From NCBI RefSeq assembly GCF_002877365.1, contig NZ_MCWZ01000235.1:2129-58581 (forward strand): DNA of 56,453 bases, written 5' to 3'. The position numbers and the translations under genes are program-made. This document shows positions 27,192-36,611 of this stretch, one piece after another (positions within the stretch are counted from its first letter, which is position 1; each line of letters starts with the position of its first letter). The stretch is from Vibrio sp. 10N.261.55.A7. GTDB taxonomy: Bacteria > Pseudomonadota > Gammaproteobacteria > Enterobacterales > Vibrionaceae. The notes under the pieces were generated by a model. The model had not been told where the DNA came from and did not search any database. It saw only the letters and a list, made by a program, of their open reading frames with translations.

Positions 27192-28151
27192 TTAACAGTA
27201 ACCGTAACTCATTAGGCGTTGGTAACGACGTTCTCGCAATGACTCATGGTCAAGCTGCTCAAGATCTTCCAATTGCTTAAGGAGCGTTGCCTTGATGTTC
27301 TGAGATACCGCCTCGTAGTCACGGTGCGCGCCACCTAATGGCTCCTCAATGATCTCATCAATGAGTTCAAGCTCTTTCAATCGAGGAGCAATAAGGCCCA
27401 TCGCTTCAGCAGCTTGTGGTGCTTTATCAGAGTCACGCCAAAGAATTGAAGCACAACCTTCTGGAGAGATGACTGAATACGTTGAATACTGAAGCATATT
27501 TACGTAGTCACCGACACCAATCGCCAGCGCACCACCAGAACCGCCTTCACCAACAACGTTACAGATAATCGGTACTTTCAAGCCAGCCATAACCTTTAAG
27601 TTCTTTGCGATAGCTTCAGATTGACCACGCTCTTCCGCGCCAACGCCTGGGTAAGCACCCGCAGTATCGATAAAGGTAATGATAGGCATTTTAAAGCGCT
27701 CTGCCATTTCCATAAGGCGCAAAGCCTTACGATAACCTTCAGGTTTTGGCATACCAAAGTTACGCTTTACTTTCTCTTTGGTTTCACGGCCCTTTTGGTG
27801 ACCAATGACCATAACAGGGCGGCCTTCTAGGCGAGCAATGCCACCCACAATGGCTTTATCATCAGCAAAAGCACGATCACCCGCTAGCTCTTCAAACTCA
27901 GTAAAAACTGTTTCTACGTAGTTAAGAGTATATGGGCGCTGTGGATGACGAGCTAACTGAGCCGTTTCCCAAGCACCTAAATCATTAAATATTTTCTTTT
28001 TCAGTTCTAAACTTTTCTTTTCAAGCTGCTGAATTTCTTTATCTAAATCAACGGCCGTATCACCGCCGTGACGAGATACATCACGTAACGCTTCAATTTT
28101 TGCTTCTAGTTCAGCGATTGGCTTTTCAAATTCAAGAAAGTTGAGGCTCAT
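27192..28151 (-). CDS. accA: Acetyl-CoA carboxylase carboxyltransferase subunit alpha
   Basis: AccA with AccD transfers the carboxyl group from biotin to acetyl-CoA, giving malonyl-CoA for fatty acid synthesis. The 319-residue product has the E. coli length, with the N-terminal [16 protein letters not shown] helix, the [27 protein letters not shown] segment in two parts and the active-site region [17 protein letters not shown] followed by [13 protein letters not shown]. It lies 44 bp downstream of dnaE on the same strand with no terminator between, as in E. coli. Confidence 0.97.
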   Translation of the reverse strand: MSLNFLEFEKPIAELEAKIEALRDVSRHGGDTAVDLDKEIQQLEKKSLELKKKIFNDLGAWETAQLARHPQRPYTLNYVETVFTEFEELAGDRAFADDKAIVGGIARLEGRPVMVIGHQKGRETKEKVKRNFGMPKPEGYRKALRLMEMAERFKMPIITFIDTAGAYPGVGAEERGQSEAIAKNLKVMAGLKVPIICNVVGEGGSGGALAIGVGDYVNMLQYSTYSVISPEGCASILWRDSDKAPQAAEAMGLIAPRLKELELIDEIIEEPLGGAHRDYEAVSQNIKATLLKQLEDLEQLDHESLRERRYQRLMSYGYC

Positions 28152-28195
28152 CTATTGATCCTTTATCTACTTAGCGTCCATTTTGAGGCTAAATT

Positions 28196-31100
28196 TTAGT
28201 TAAATTCGAGTTCGACTTGGTTACGACCAAGCAACTGTTTCAATTCATCAAGTAATAGATCACTTGGCGTTACTCGCCATTCAGTCCCAAGCGTCAAGCG
28301 GGCACGTGCATCTAATCGTTGGTAATATATATTGACAGGGACAGTCCCTGCTCGATGAGGCTCTAGTATTTGGCTAAAGCGCTCAAAAAATTGGTTGTCT
28401 ATTTGGGATTCATTAATAGAAACAGATAATCCGCGAGCGTATTTCTCACGTGCAGTTCCTAAATCCAATAGTTCGCGCGCTGACATTTTAAGACCACCAT
28501 TGAAATCATCAAAGCTGACCTGTCCCGAAATGATTAAAATTTTGTCTTTTTCTAACAATTCTGCGTACCGATCCAGCGCATCGGAGTACAACATGACCTC
28601 CATTCTTCCAGAACGATCATCAATTGTCATTAAACCAATTCGTGCTCCGCGCTTTGTTGTCATCACTCGAGCGGCAATCACAAGCCCAGCTATGGTTACG
28701 GATTGATCTCGGCGCGTTGGCGTAGCATCTTTCAATCGGCAACTTGTGTACTTACCCAGTTCTTTTAAATAGGCATTGATTGGGTGACCTGTTAAATACA
28801 ATCCAAGCGTATCTCTTTCGCCTTCCAGCCACACTTTTTCTGGCCAAGGCTCAACCTTGGTGTATTTGTTCTCAATGACATCAGGTTCATCCGTTAACAC
28901 ACCAAACATGTCACTTTGACCAAACGCTTCCGCTTGGTGATGTTGGCTAGCGCCTTTAACCGCATCGTTCAATGACGCCATTAGCGCCGCTCTGTGTGGC
29001 CCTAATCTATCAAGCGCACCCGCATAGATGAGCTTTTCAATGACACGCTTATTTACTTTCTTTAAGTCAATGCGAGCACAGAAATCAAACAGATCTTTAA
29101 AGTGACCGCCACGGTTACGAGCCTCAAGAATCGCTTCAATTGGGCCTTCACCTACGCCTTTAATTGCGCCAATACCGTAGACAATCGCCCCTGTTTCATC
29201 GACATTAAATCGATAAAGACCGGCGTTAATGTCCGGTGGAAGCAATCGAAGCTTCATACGAATACATTCATCGACTAAGCCAATGACTTTCTCCGTGTTA
29301 TCCATATCGGCAGTCATAACAGCGGCCATGAATTCCGCAGGGTAGTGCGTTTTTAACCACAGAGTTTGGTATGAAACAAGTGCGTACGCGGCAGAGTGAG
29401 ATTTGTTAAAACCGTAGCCGGCAAACTTTTCTACCAAGTCGAAGATTTTCATCGACAGTTCGCCGTCGACGCCGTTGGCTATCGCCCCCTCTTTAAAGGT
29501 GCCACGTTGCTTCGCCATCTCTTCCGGCTTTTTCTTACCCATCGCACGACGAAGCATATCGGCGCCACCAAGGGTGTAGCCTGCAAGGATCTGCGCGATC
29601 TGCATTACCTGCTCTTGGTACAGAATAATGCCGTACGTAGGCTCTAAAGTCTCTTTTAATGAATCATGTTGCCATGTTTCATCTGGATAAGAGACCGCTT
29701 CTCGTCCGTGCTTTCGGTCGATAAAGTTATCTACCATGCCTGACTGTAGCGGGCCAGGACGGAAAAGCGCAACCAGTGCGATAATATCTTCAAAACAATC
29801 GGGTTGAAGACGTTTGATCAAGTCTTTCATGCCGCGCGACTCAAGCTGAAACACCGCTGTGGTCTCTGAGTTTTGTAGCAAATCAAAAGACGCTTTGTCA
29901 TCAAGAGGGATCGACTCAATGCGTACTGGATCTTTCCCTTCTCGTTCCAAGCGAGGATTGACTAAGCCTAGAGCCCAATCAATGATCGTTAGTGTACGTA
30001 ACCCTAAGAAATCGAATTTAACAAGGCCTGCCGTTTCGACATCGTTTTTATCAAACTGCGTAACAGGGAAGTTACCTTCCGCATCTGCGTAGATCGGAGC
30101 AAAATCGGTGATGGTTGTGGGCGATATAACAACGCCACCCGCATGTTTACCCGCATTTCGAGTACACCCTTCTAAGATACGACACTTATCAATCAGCTCT
30201 TTAACTTCATCGTCATTATTATAAAGTTCAGGGAGAGCCGGCTCGGCATCAAAAGCTTTCGCTAGCGTCATACCTGGATCGGGTGGAATCAATTTAGATA
30301 GGCGGTCGACAAAACCAAATGGGTGCCCAAGGACTCGGCCAACATCGCGAATAACGGCTTTGGCTGCCATAGTACCAAAGGTGATGATCTGAGATACCGC
30401 ATCACGCCCGTACATTTCAGCTACGTGGTCAATCACTTGGTCACGCTTGTCCATGCAGAAGTCGATATCAAAATCGGGCATCGATACACGTTCAGGGTTC
30501 AGGAATCGTTCGAACAGAAGATCGTATTCAAGTGGGTCAAGATCGGTAATATCGAGTGCGTAAGCCACTAATGAGCCCGCACCAGATCCTCGCCCTGGGC
30601 CTACAGGTACGTCATTGTCTTTCGACCACTGGATAAACTCCATGACGATAAGGAAATAGCCGGGGAATCCCATATTATTGACAACTTCAAGTTCGATTTG
30701 CAGGCGCTCATCGTATTCAGGGCGTTTTTCTGCTCGAACTTTTTCATCAGGGAATAAAAATGCCAGTCGACGCTCTAAGCCTTCTTGTGATTTCTTAATC
30801 AAGAAGTCTTCAATTTTTAAACCTTCCGTTGGGAAATTTGGTAGGAAATACTCGCCTAGTCTCACCGTCACATTACATCGCTTTGCTATCTCAACGCTGT
30901 TTTGAAGCGCTTCAGGTATATCCGCGAATAGCTCACACATCTCCTCTTCAGTACGGAGGTATTGTTGAGCACTGTAATTTTTTGGTCGACGAGGGTCTTC
31001 AAGTGTAAAGCCATCATGGATCGCAACTCGGATCTCGTGCGCCTCAAAAAAGTCTTCGCTAAGAAATACAACTTCATTGGTTGCGACAACAGGTAGATCA

Positions 31101-31675
31101 CGTTGTTCGGCAAGCTCTACAGCAAAATGGAGATAGGTCTCTTCGTCGACTCTTCCCGTTCGAGTTAATTCGAGAAAGAATCGATCTTCAAAGTGTGTTT
31201 TATAAAATGCAACACACTCTTCAACCAATTCATTATTGCCTTTGAGCAAAGCCTTACCAATTTCACCGTGCTTTGCACCAGATAAAATAATCAGCCCTTC
31301 ACCGAGATCAATAAGCCACTCTTTATCCATCACTGGCTGGTGCTGAACATGACCTCGTAGATACGCTTTTGAGATCAATTTCGTTAGATTGTTATAGCCA
31401 GTGTTGTTGAAAGCTAAGATAGTTAAGCGCGACAACTCATCGCCAAACTCTTTCGATTGAACGGCAAAGTCAGCCCCGATAATGGGCTTAATTCCACAAT
31501 TGTGTGCGGTGCCATAGAACTTCACCAAACCACACAGGTTAGTAAAATCGGTCAGAGCCATCGCAGGCATGCCCATTTCAGCGACTTTTTTCACCAGTGG
31601 CGGCACTTTGGAGAGGCCATCGACCATGGAGAAGTCACTGTGAACACGAAGGTGGATAAACTTTGGATCTGACAT
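28196..31675 (-). CDS. dnaE: DNA polymerase III alpha subunit
   Basis: DnaE is the replicative DNA polymerase. The 1159-residue protein has an N-terminal PHP domain ([16 protein letters not shown]), the C-family polymerase core with the catalytic aspartates in [12 protein letters not shown] and a third in the thumb/palm region, a helix-hairpin-helix part and a C-terminal OB domain ([18 protein letters not shown]). Clamp- and tau-binding regions lie at the C-terminal end. Its proofreading partner DnaQ is encoded 9 kb away. It lies between rnhB and accA, as in E. coli. Confidence 0.98.
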   Translation of the reverse strand: MSDPKFIHLRVHSDFSMVDGLSKVPPLVKKVAEMGMPAMALTDFTNLCGLVKFYGTAHNCGIKPIIGADFAVQSKEFGDELSRLTILAFNNTGYNNLTKLISKAYLRGHVQHQPVMDKEWLIDLGEGLIILSGAKHGEIGKALLKGNNELVEECVAFYKTHFEDRFFLELTRTGRVDEETYLHFAVELAEQRDLPVVATNEVVFLSEDFFEAHEIRVAIHDGFTLEDPRRPKNYSAQQYLRTEEEMCELFADIPEALQNSVEIAKRCNVTVRLGEYFLPNFPTEGLKIEDFLIKKSQEGLERRLAFLFPDEKVRAEKRPEYDERLQIELEVVNNMGFPGYFLIVMEFIQWSKDNDVPVGPGRGSGAGSLVAYALDITDLDPLEYDLLFERFLNPERVSMPDFDIDFCMDKRDQVIDHVAEMYGRDAVSQIITFGTMAAKAVIRDVGRVLGHPFGFVDRLSKLIPPDPGMTLAKAFDAEPALPELYNNDDEVKELIDKCRILEGCTRNAGKHAGGVVISPTTITDFAPIYADAEGNFPVTQFDKNDVETAGLVKFDFLGLRTLTIIDWALGLVNPRLEREGKDPVRIESIPLDDKASFDLLQNSETTAVFQLESRGMKDLIKRLQPDCFEDIIALVALFRPGPLQSGMVDNFIDRKHGREAVSYPDETWQHDSLKETLEPTYGIILYQEQVMQIAQILAGYTLGGADMLRRAMGKKKPEEMAKQRGTFKEGAIANGVDGELSMKIFDLVEKFAGYGFNKSHSAAYALVSYQTLWLKTHYPAEFMAAVMTADMDNTEKVIGLVDECIRMKLRLLPPDINAGLYRFNVDETGAIVYGIGAIKGVGEGPIEAILEARNRGGHFKDLFDFCARIDLKKVNKRVIEKLIYAGALDRLGPHRAALMASLNDAVKGASQHHQAEAFGQSDMFGVLTDEPDVIENKYTKVEPWPEKVWLEGERDTLGLYLTGHPINAYLKELGKYTSCRLKDATPTRRDQSVTIAGLVIAARVMTTKRGARIGLMTIDDRSGRMEVMLYSDALDRYAELLEKDKILIISGQVSFDDFNGGLKMSARELLDLGTAREKYARGLSVSINESQIDNQFFERFSQILEPHRAGTVPVNIYYQRLDARARLTLGTEWRVTPSDLLLDELKQLLGRNQVELEFN

Positions 31676-31797
31676 GAATGTTTTCCTAACCGGCTAGAGT
31701 TATCCCTATACCGTAAATTTCATCGATAAAATGCTGACGCTATTTTACGCCATTAGCTCTAGGAATAAAGAGCAAGTCTGGTTAAATCAAATTAAGG

Positions 31798-32418
31798 CTA
31801 TTGGATACCCAAAACCTTCTTCACTGGCTTAAAGCTTTTTCTATGTTCATCAATAACACCAAACTGTTCGATTGCTGCAAAATGCGCCTTTGTTGGGTAG
31901 CCTTTATGCTTCGCAAAGCAAAATTGTGGGTGACGTTTATCCAACTCTTCCATCTCTTGGTCTCGAACAACTTTAGCGATGATCGAAGCAGCACTGATCT
32001 CTGCAACTCGCAGATCACCCTTAACCACGGCAAGAGAATCCATGTCTAGTTTCGGCGTCTTGTTGCCATCGATAAGAGCTAGGTCAGGTTGAAGAGATAA
32101 ACCCGCTATTGCTCGCTGCATTGCGACCATTGTCGCTTGCAAAATATTGATTTCATCAATCTCTTTGGGAGAACAGCGACCAACCGACCATGCCAGTGCT
32201 TTTTCTTTTATTTCAGGAAACAGTGCTAGACGCTTTTTTTCTGAAAGCTTTTTAGAATCATTCAACCCTTCTATAGGATTATGGGGATCCAAGATCACGG
32301 CTGCCGTCACCACATCACCAACCAGTGGGCCTCGCCCGACTTCATCAACACCGGCAACATGGATATAGCCTTGAGGGTATTCAAATGGAGGTAGTTCTTT
32401 TTTATCTGTCGCTGCCAT
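31798..32418 (-). CDS. rnhB: Ribonuclease HII
   Basis: RNase HII starts the removal of single ribonucleotides from DNA and also cuts RNA:DNA hybrids. The 206-residue protein has the type 2 signature with D25 and E26 in [13 protein letters not shown], and a third acidic residue in LIDGNKTP. The [13 protein letters not shown] helix is also typical. It is 41 bp downstream of lpxB and upstream of dnaE; the 122-bp gap to dnaE has no strong hairpin. Confidence 0.97.
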   Translation of the reverse strand: MAATDKKELPPFEYPQGYIHVAGVDEVGRGPLVGDVVTAAVILDPHNPIEGLNDSKKLSEKKRLALFPEIKEKALAWSVGRCSPKEIDEINILQATMVAMQRAIAGLSLQPDLALIDGNKTPKLDMDSLAVVKGDLRVAEISAASIIAKVVRDQEMEELDKRHPQFCFAKHKGYPTKAHFAAIEQFGVIDEHRKSFKPVKKVLGIQ

Positions 32419-32459
32419 TGTGCTTCTCTAATCGGGTTTCTCGATCCCTATAACAATAG

Positions 32460-33623
32460 TTATCGATTGACTAACTTTAATACTGCTTTCGCTGCTTGTT
32501 GATCCGCATCTTTTTGTATCCACTGATGCATTTCGGTAAATGTTTTGATCAACTCGGAGTTATCCCCCTCTAATATTTGTACCATCGCCGGGTACAAAAA
32601 GTCAGGGTGACACTCCTCTTGTATGTATTCTTTAACCAGCTCTTTACCGGCCAAGACATTTGGCAACGATACGAACTCGGTAATAGAGAGTTTTTGCGCG
32701 ATCCAGCCCGTCAGTTTATTGACTTGATAACCAACAACCATAGGACGTTTCACCAACATACACTCTAAGGCAACCGTTCCTGAAGCCAACAAAACGGCAT
32801 CAGCCGCCGTCATGACATTACGTGCCGTATCTTCAATGATCACAAAATCAAGCTCAGGTGCTGTTTCTTTCCAGATGCTTTCAAACTGTTCACGACGCTT
32901 TTTGTTCACCGCGGCGACAATAAAGCCCATGTCAGGGTATTTTTTATGAATACGTTGGCATGTTTCAATAAATGGCTTAGCAATAAGCCCAACTTCACCA
33001 CCTCGGCTGCCTGGCAATACAGCAAGCCATTTTTTGTCTTGGTCTAGCTGTAAAAGCTCCCGAGCCTGAAATTGATCGCTTTGAAGAGGAATGGCATCTG
33101 CGAGAGTATGACCGATGAATTCGCAGGCGACGTTGTATTTGTCGTAGAACGCTTTTTCAAACGGTAGAAATGCCAATACAAGATCAGTCGCCGCATCAAT
33201 TTTAAAGATACGTTTCGGTCGCCAGGCCCAAACCGAAGGACTGACGTAATGGACCGTTTTGATGCCATTGTCTTTTAGCGTTTTTTCTAATCGGAGGTTA
33301 AAATCAGGTGCATCAATACCGACAAACACATCAACAGGGTTATTGATGAAATAGCTCACAAGCTCTTTCTTGACCTTAATCAACCGAGATAATCGACCAA
33401 GAACTTCTACTAATCCCATGACGGCGAGTTCTTCCATATCAAACAATGACTCGCAGCCTTGGGCCATCATTTTAGGGCCACCAATGCCAACAAATTCAGC
33501 ATCTGGATACTGCTGCTTGATAGAACGAATGAACCCTTCTCCGAGGGTGTCGCCCGACAGTTCGCCTACGACGATGCCAATTCTTAATGGCTTATTGGTT
33601 TGAGCCGCTTTATCTTGAGGCAT
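32460..33623 (-). CDS. lpxB: Lipid-A-disaccharide synthase
   Basis: LpxB joins UDP-2,3-diacylglucosamine and 2,3-diacylglucosamine 1-phosphate to make the lipid A disaccharide at the inner membrane. The 387-residue glycosyltransferase family 19 protein has the start RIGIVVGELSGDTLG, the VGIDAPDFNLRLE and HYVSPSVWAWRPKR segments and the nucleotide-binding LPGSRGGEV motif. It lies downstream of lpxA with a hairpin terminator in the 79-bp gap. Confidence 0.97.
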   Translation of the reverse strand: MPQDKAAQTNKPLRIGIVVGELSGDTLGEGFIRSIKQQYPDAEFVGIGGPKMMAQGCESLFDMEELAVMGLVEVLGRLSRLIKVKKELVSYFINNPVDVFVGIDAPDFNLRLEKTLKDNGIKTVHYVSPSVWAWRPKRIFKIDAATDLVLAFLPFEKAFYDKYNVACEFIGHTLADAIPLQSDQFQARELLQLDQDKKWLAVLPGSRGGEVGLIAKPFIETCQRIHKKYPDMGFIVAAVNKKRREQFESIWKETAPELDFVIIEDTARNVMTAADAVLLASGTVALECMLVKRPMVVGYQVNKLTGWIAQKLSITEFVSLPNVLAGKELVKEYIQEECHPDFLYPAMVQILEGDNSELIKTFTEMHQWIQKDADQQAAKAVLKLVNR

Positions 33624-33652
33624 AGCGCACCTAATATCCTTTTTCTTAAAAC

Positions 33653-33683
33653 AAAAAAGATCGCCTAAACGCTGCGATCTTTT
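33653..33683 (-). terminator. Terminator-like hairpin between lpxA and lpxB
   Basis: AAAAGATCGC (33655-33664) and GCGATCTTTT (33674-33683) form a 10-bp stem with a 9-nt loop, followed on the minus strand by TTTTTTGT. Its place inside the lpx gene cluster suggests partial read-through. Confidence 0.75.
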
Positions 33684-33702
33684 ATCTCACGACTCATTGA
33701 CG

Positions 33703-34491
33703 CTAGCGGATGATGCCGCGCTCTGAATTTTCAAGCATATCTATCATTGGTTTAATGGAAGCGTATTCATTCGCCATTTCACTCAACACAGGTTTGGCTT
33801 CTTCAAGCGTCTTACCTGTGCGATAAATCTCTTTATATGCCTTTTGTAGAGCTCGGATTTCCGCTCTTTCAAAACCATTGCGCTTCAGGCCGACCAAGTT
33901 CAATCCAAACGGTGTTGCATGATTACCTTGAGCAAGAACATACGGTAGTACGTCTTGTACAACAGCAGAACAACCACCGATGTATGCGTAAGCACCAATT
34001 GAACAGAACGGGTGAATTGCGGACAGTGCCATAACACCGGCATAATCACCAACAGTGACGTGACCACCTAAAATGGCGTTGTTACCAATGTGAGTGTGGT
34101 TACCAACAATGACATCATGCGCAATGTGCGCATTCACACACAACAAGTTGTCATCGCCAATGACGGTCGTCGCTTTATCCTGTGTCGTACCACGATGGAT
34201 TTGTACGCTTTCACGAATCACATTGCGGTCACCGACAACAACGGTTGTCTCTTCTCCACCATATTTCTTATCTTGGTTTTCTTCACCAATGATGGCATAG
34301 GGAAAGATACGATTATCTTTACCAATTGTTGTGTTGCCCTTGATTACTATGTGCGACATAACCTCGGTATTTTCACCAATCACCACTTTGCCAGAAATAT
34401 AGGTAAATGGGCCAACTTTTACATTCGCTTCAATAGTAACATCACCCTCAATCACTGCTGATGGGTGGATTTTCGCAGATTCGTGAATCAT
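33703..34491 (-). CDS. lpxA: Acyl-ACP-UDP-N-acetylglucosamine O-acyltransferase
   Basis: LpxA adds the first 3-hydroxyacyl chain to UDP-GlcNAc, the first step of lipid A synthesis. The ATG at 34491 gives 262 residues as in E. coli. It begins 1 bp after the fabZ stop, so the longer frame into fabZ is not used. The hexapeptide-repeat left-handed beta helix fills the first two thirds, with catalytic His125 (and His122) in NAHIAHDVIVG. LpxA and FabZ compete for the same hydroxyacyl-ACP pool, and here their genes are translationally adjacent. Confidence 0.97.
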   Translation of the reverse strand: MIHESAKIHPSAVIEGDVTIEANVKVGPFTYISGKVVIGENTEVMSHIVIKGNTTIGKDNRIFPYAIIGEENQDKKYGGEETTVVVGDRNVIRESVQIHRGTTQDKATTVIGDDNLLCVNAHIAHDVIVGNHTHIGNNAILGGHVTVGDYAGVMALSAIHPFCSIGAYAYIGGCSAVVQDVLPYVLAQGNHATPFGLNLVGLKRNGFERAEIRALQKAYKEIYRTGKTLEEAKPVLSEMANEYASIKPMIDMLENSERGIIR

Positions 34492-34492
34492 A

Positions 34493-34951
34493 TTAGAACT
34501 CTCGGCGAGCACATTTTAGCTCGGCTGAACACACAACATCGCCATCGACTTTCGCTACGCCATTAAAGGCTGCTATTCCACGACGCTCTTTAATAAATTC
34601 AACTTCGATAATCAACTGGTCGCCAGGAACGACTGGTTTACGAAACTTTGCTTTATCGACACTTGCGAAATAGTAAAGCTCGTTATCAGCAGGGGCACCA
34701 AATGATTTAAAACCTAATAACCCGGTAGCCTGAGCCATTGCTTCAAGAATAAGCACGCCAGGGAATACAGGCAACTGTGGAAAGTGACCGGTGAACTGAG
34801 GTTCGTTTACTGATACATTTTTAATCGCTGTCAGGTATTTCCCTTCTTCATAATTTGTCACTCGGTCGATCAATAAGAAAGGGTAGCGATGAGGAAGTAA
34901 CTCCTGAATTTCAGTAATGTTCATCGTTTTATTTTCACTAGTCAAAGTCAT
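34493..34951 (-). CDS. fabZ: 3-hydroxyacyl-ACP dehydratase FabZ
   Basis: FabZ removes water from 3-hydroxyacyl-ACP in fatty acid elongation. With the ATG at 34951 the protein has 152 residues; the longer frame begins at a TTG seven codons earlier and lacks support. An AGGA sits close before the ATG, and a second ATG (MNITEIQ) lies nine codons further in, so the start is not fully certain. The hot-dog fold motif has the catalytic His in [14 protein letters not shown] and Glu in LILEAMAQ. It lies between lpxD and lpxA, the conserved order. Confidence 0.95.
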   Translation of the reverse strand: MTLTSENKTMNITEIQELLPHRYPFLLIDRVTNYEEGKYLTAIKNVSVNEPQFTGHFPQLPVFPGVLILEAMAQATGLLGFKSFGAPADNELYYFASVDKAKFRKPVVPGDQLIIEVEFIKERRGIAAFNGVAKVDGDVVCSAELKCARREF

Positions 34952-35011
34952 ATTCCTATTCGTAAAGCTCAAAAATTATTATTCATTCGATATTGTTCAA
35001 TATGATAGACG

Positions 35012-35038
35012 AAAAAGACTCGCTTTTCGCGAGCCTTT
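35012..35038 (-). terminator. Weak terminator-like hairpin between lpxD and fabZ
   Basis: CTCGC (35019-35023) pairs with GCGAG (35029-35033), extended by AAAG/CTTT past one mismatch, with T-run on the minus strand. It may reduce but not stop transcription into fabZ. Confidence 0.55.
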
Positions 35039-35054
35039 AACTGGAAAGTTGGAA

Positions 35055-36086
35055 TTAGGATTCCGTTTTCGGCGTCAATTGTTTCTCTACCGCTTTCAGG
35101 CGTTTATTCATATCGTCAATCCGATGGACACGAGTTGCCGTCTTACGCCACTCTTTATTCGGTTGTAATGGGATGCCCGATGAATACATTCCTTTCTCAG
35201 AAATGCCTCTCATCACCATACCCATACCCGTAATCGTCACACCATCAACTATCTCAATGTGGCCATTAATAACGGTACCACCGCCGATAATGCAATATTT
35301 ACCGATCGTTGTACTGCCAGCAACTATCGTACCACCCGCCATAGCGGTACCATATCCGATGTGCACGTTATGAGCGATCTGGATCTGGTTATCGATAATG
35401 ACGTTGTCTTCGATAATCGTATCTTCAAGTGCACCACGGTCAATGGTCGTACATGAACCAATCTCGACTCGGCTGCCAATGACAACCGTGCCCAGTTGAG
35501 GGATTTTTATCCACTCGCCTTTCTCATTGGCGTAACCAAATCCATCCGCACCAATGACAGTGTTCGCTTGAATTAAGCAGTCATCGCCAATGCGCACAGA
35601 ATGATAAACAACAACATTCGCCCACAACTGGCTATTTTTTCCGATAGTAGCGTTTTTACCAACAAAGCACCCCGCACCAATGATGGTGTTATCACCCAGC
35701 GTTACACCAGATTCAATGGTTGCATTAGCTCCAATTGAAACATTACTACCAAGCACCACATCAGATGCGATAACCGCAGACTCTGAAATAGAACTCGCGG
35801 CTTTTGGTGTCGTATCTAGTGCTTGAGCAACCTTAGCAAAAGCAACATAAGGGTCATCAACAACCAGAACATTGCCTTTGAAGTGCTCTCGCTGGGCTTC
35901 TTTTAACATCACGACACTAGCATCACATTCAGCTAAGTGCTTTGCATACTTAACGTTAGATAAAAAAGTCACGTGACCTTTTTGAGCTTTATCCATAGGC
36001 GCTACTGAAGAAACCACTTCATTGGTGTCTCCGTGCAGCACTCCCCCGGTAATAGCAGCCAATTCGGCTAAAGTTATTTTTTGCAT
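35055..36086 (-). CDS. lpxD: UDP-3-O-(3-hydroxyacyl)glucosamine N-acyltransferase
   Basis: LpxD adds the second, N-linked hydroxyacyl chain in lipid A synthesis. The 343-residue protein has an N-terminal uridine-binding domain (about 1-100), many hexapeptide repeats forming a left-handed beta helix, and the catalytic His239 in QIAHNVHIG at the E. coli position. A C-terminal helix ([19 protein letters not shown]) contributes to ACP binding. It begins 1 bp after the skp stop, so the two are surely co-transcribed. Confidence 0.97.
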   Translation of the reverse strand: MQKITLAELAAITGGVLHGDTNEVVSSVAPMDKAQKGHVTFLSNVKYAKHLAECDASVVMLKEAQREHFKGNVLVVDDPYVAFAKVAQALDTTPKAASSISESAVIASDVVLGSNVSIGANATIESGVTLGDNTIIGAGCFVGKNATIGKNSQLWANVVVYHSVRIGDDCLIQANTVIGADGFGYANEKGEWIKIPQLGTVVIGSRVEIGSCTTIDRGALEDTIIEDNVIIDNQIQIAHNVHIGYGTAMAGGTIVAGSTTIGKYCIIGGGTVINGHIEIVDGVTITGMGMVMRGISEKGMYSSGIPLQPNKEWRKTATRVHRIDDMNKRLKAVEKQLTPKTES

Positions 36087-36087
36087 A

Positions 36088-36597
36088 TTATTTTAGTGAT
36101 TCGATCACTTTTTCTGAGATATCAAGTTCAGGTTTAGCATACTGTAGTGCTTGTGCTTCAACAATTAAGTCAAAACCTTCTTTCTCTGCCACTTTTGTTA
36201 CTGCATCTTGAATCATCTTAAATAGCTTTTGCTTCTCTTCTGCTTCGCGACGAGCCGATGCTTTTTCTAGAGACTGACCTTTAATCTTAAAGTTACTTTC
36301 CAGCTGGCTAATTTCAACACGTAACTTCTCTACTTCTGACTCACTCAACAGTGAGCCATCACGATTCAGTGTTTCCATCTTAGTTTGAGCTTGCGCTTGA
36401 ATTGACTTAAGCTCTGCAGCGCGATCTTTAAACTCTTCCTGCATCTTTTGCAAAACAACTTCTCGTTGAGGCAATGCTTGGAAAACTTGTGCAGAGTTTA
36501 CATAACCTACTTTTTGAGCCGCTTCTGCTGCTTGAGCGAAGAAAGAAGAACTTAAGACTACAAGGCTAACACCAGCCGCTTTCATGATATTTTTCAA
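36088..36597 (-). CDS. skp: Periplasmic chaperone Skp (OmpH)
   Basis: Skp holds unfolded outer-membrane proteins in the periplasm and delivers them to BamA. The 169-residue precursor has a signal peptide (cleavage near residue 23-26, AQAAEA), the core motif [16 protein letters not shown] and a long charged coiled-coil (about 50-130) that makes the trimeric tentacles. It lies 14 bp downstream of bamA and 1 bp upstream of lpxD. Confidence 0.95.
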   Translation of the reverse strand: MKNIMKAAGVSLVVLSSSFFAQAAEAAQKVGYVNSAQVFQALPQREVVLQKMQEEFKDRAAELKSIQAQAQTKMETLNRDGSLLSESEVEKLRVEISQLESNFKIKGQSLEKASARREAEEKQKLFKMIQDAVTKVAEKEGFDLIVEAQALQYAKPELDISEKVIESLK

Positions 36598-36611
36598 AAT
36601 AGTTTCCTTTA

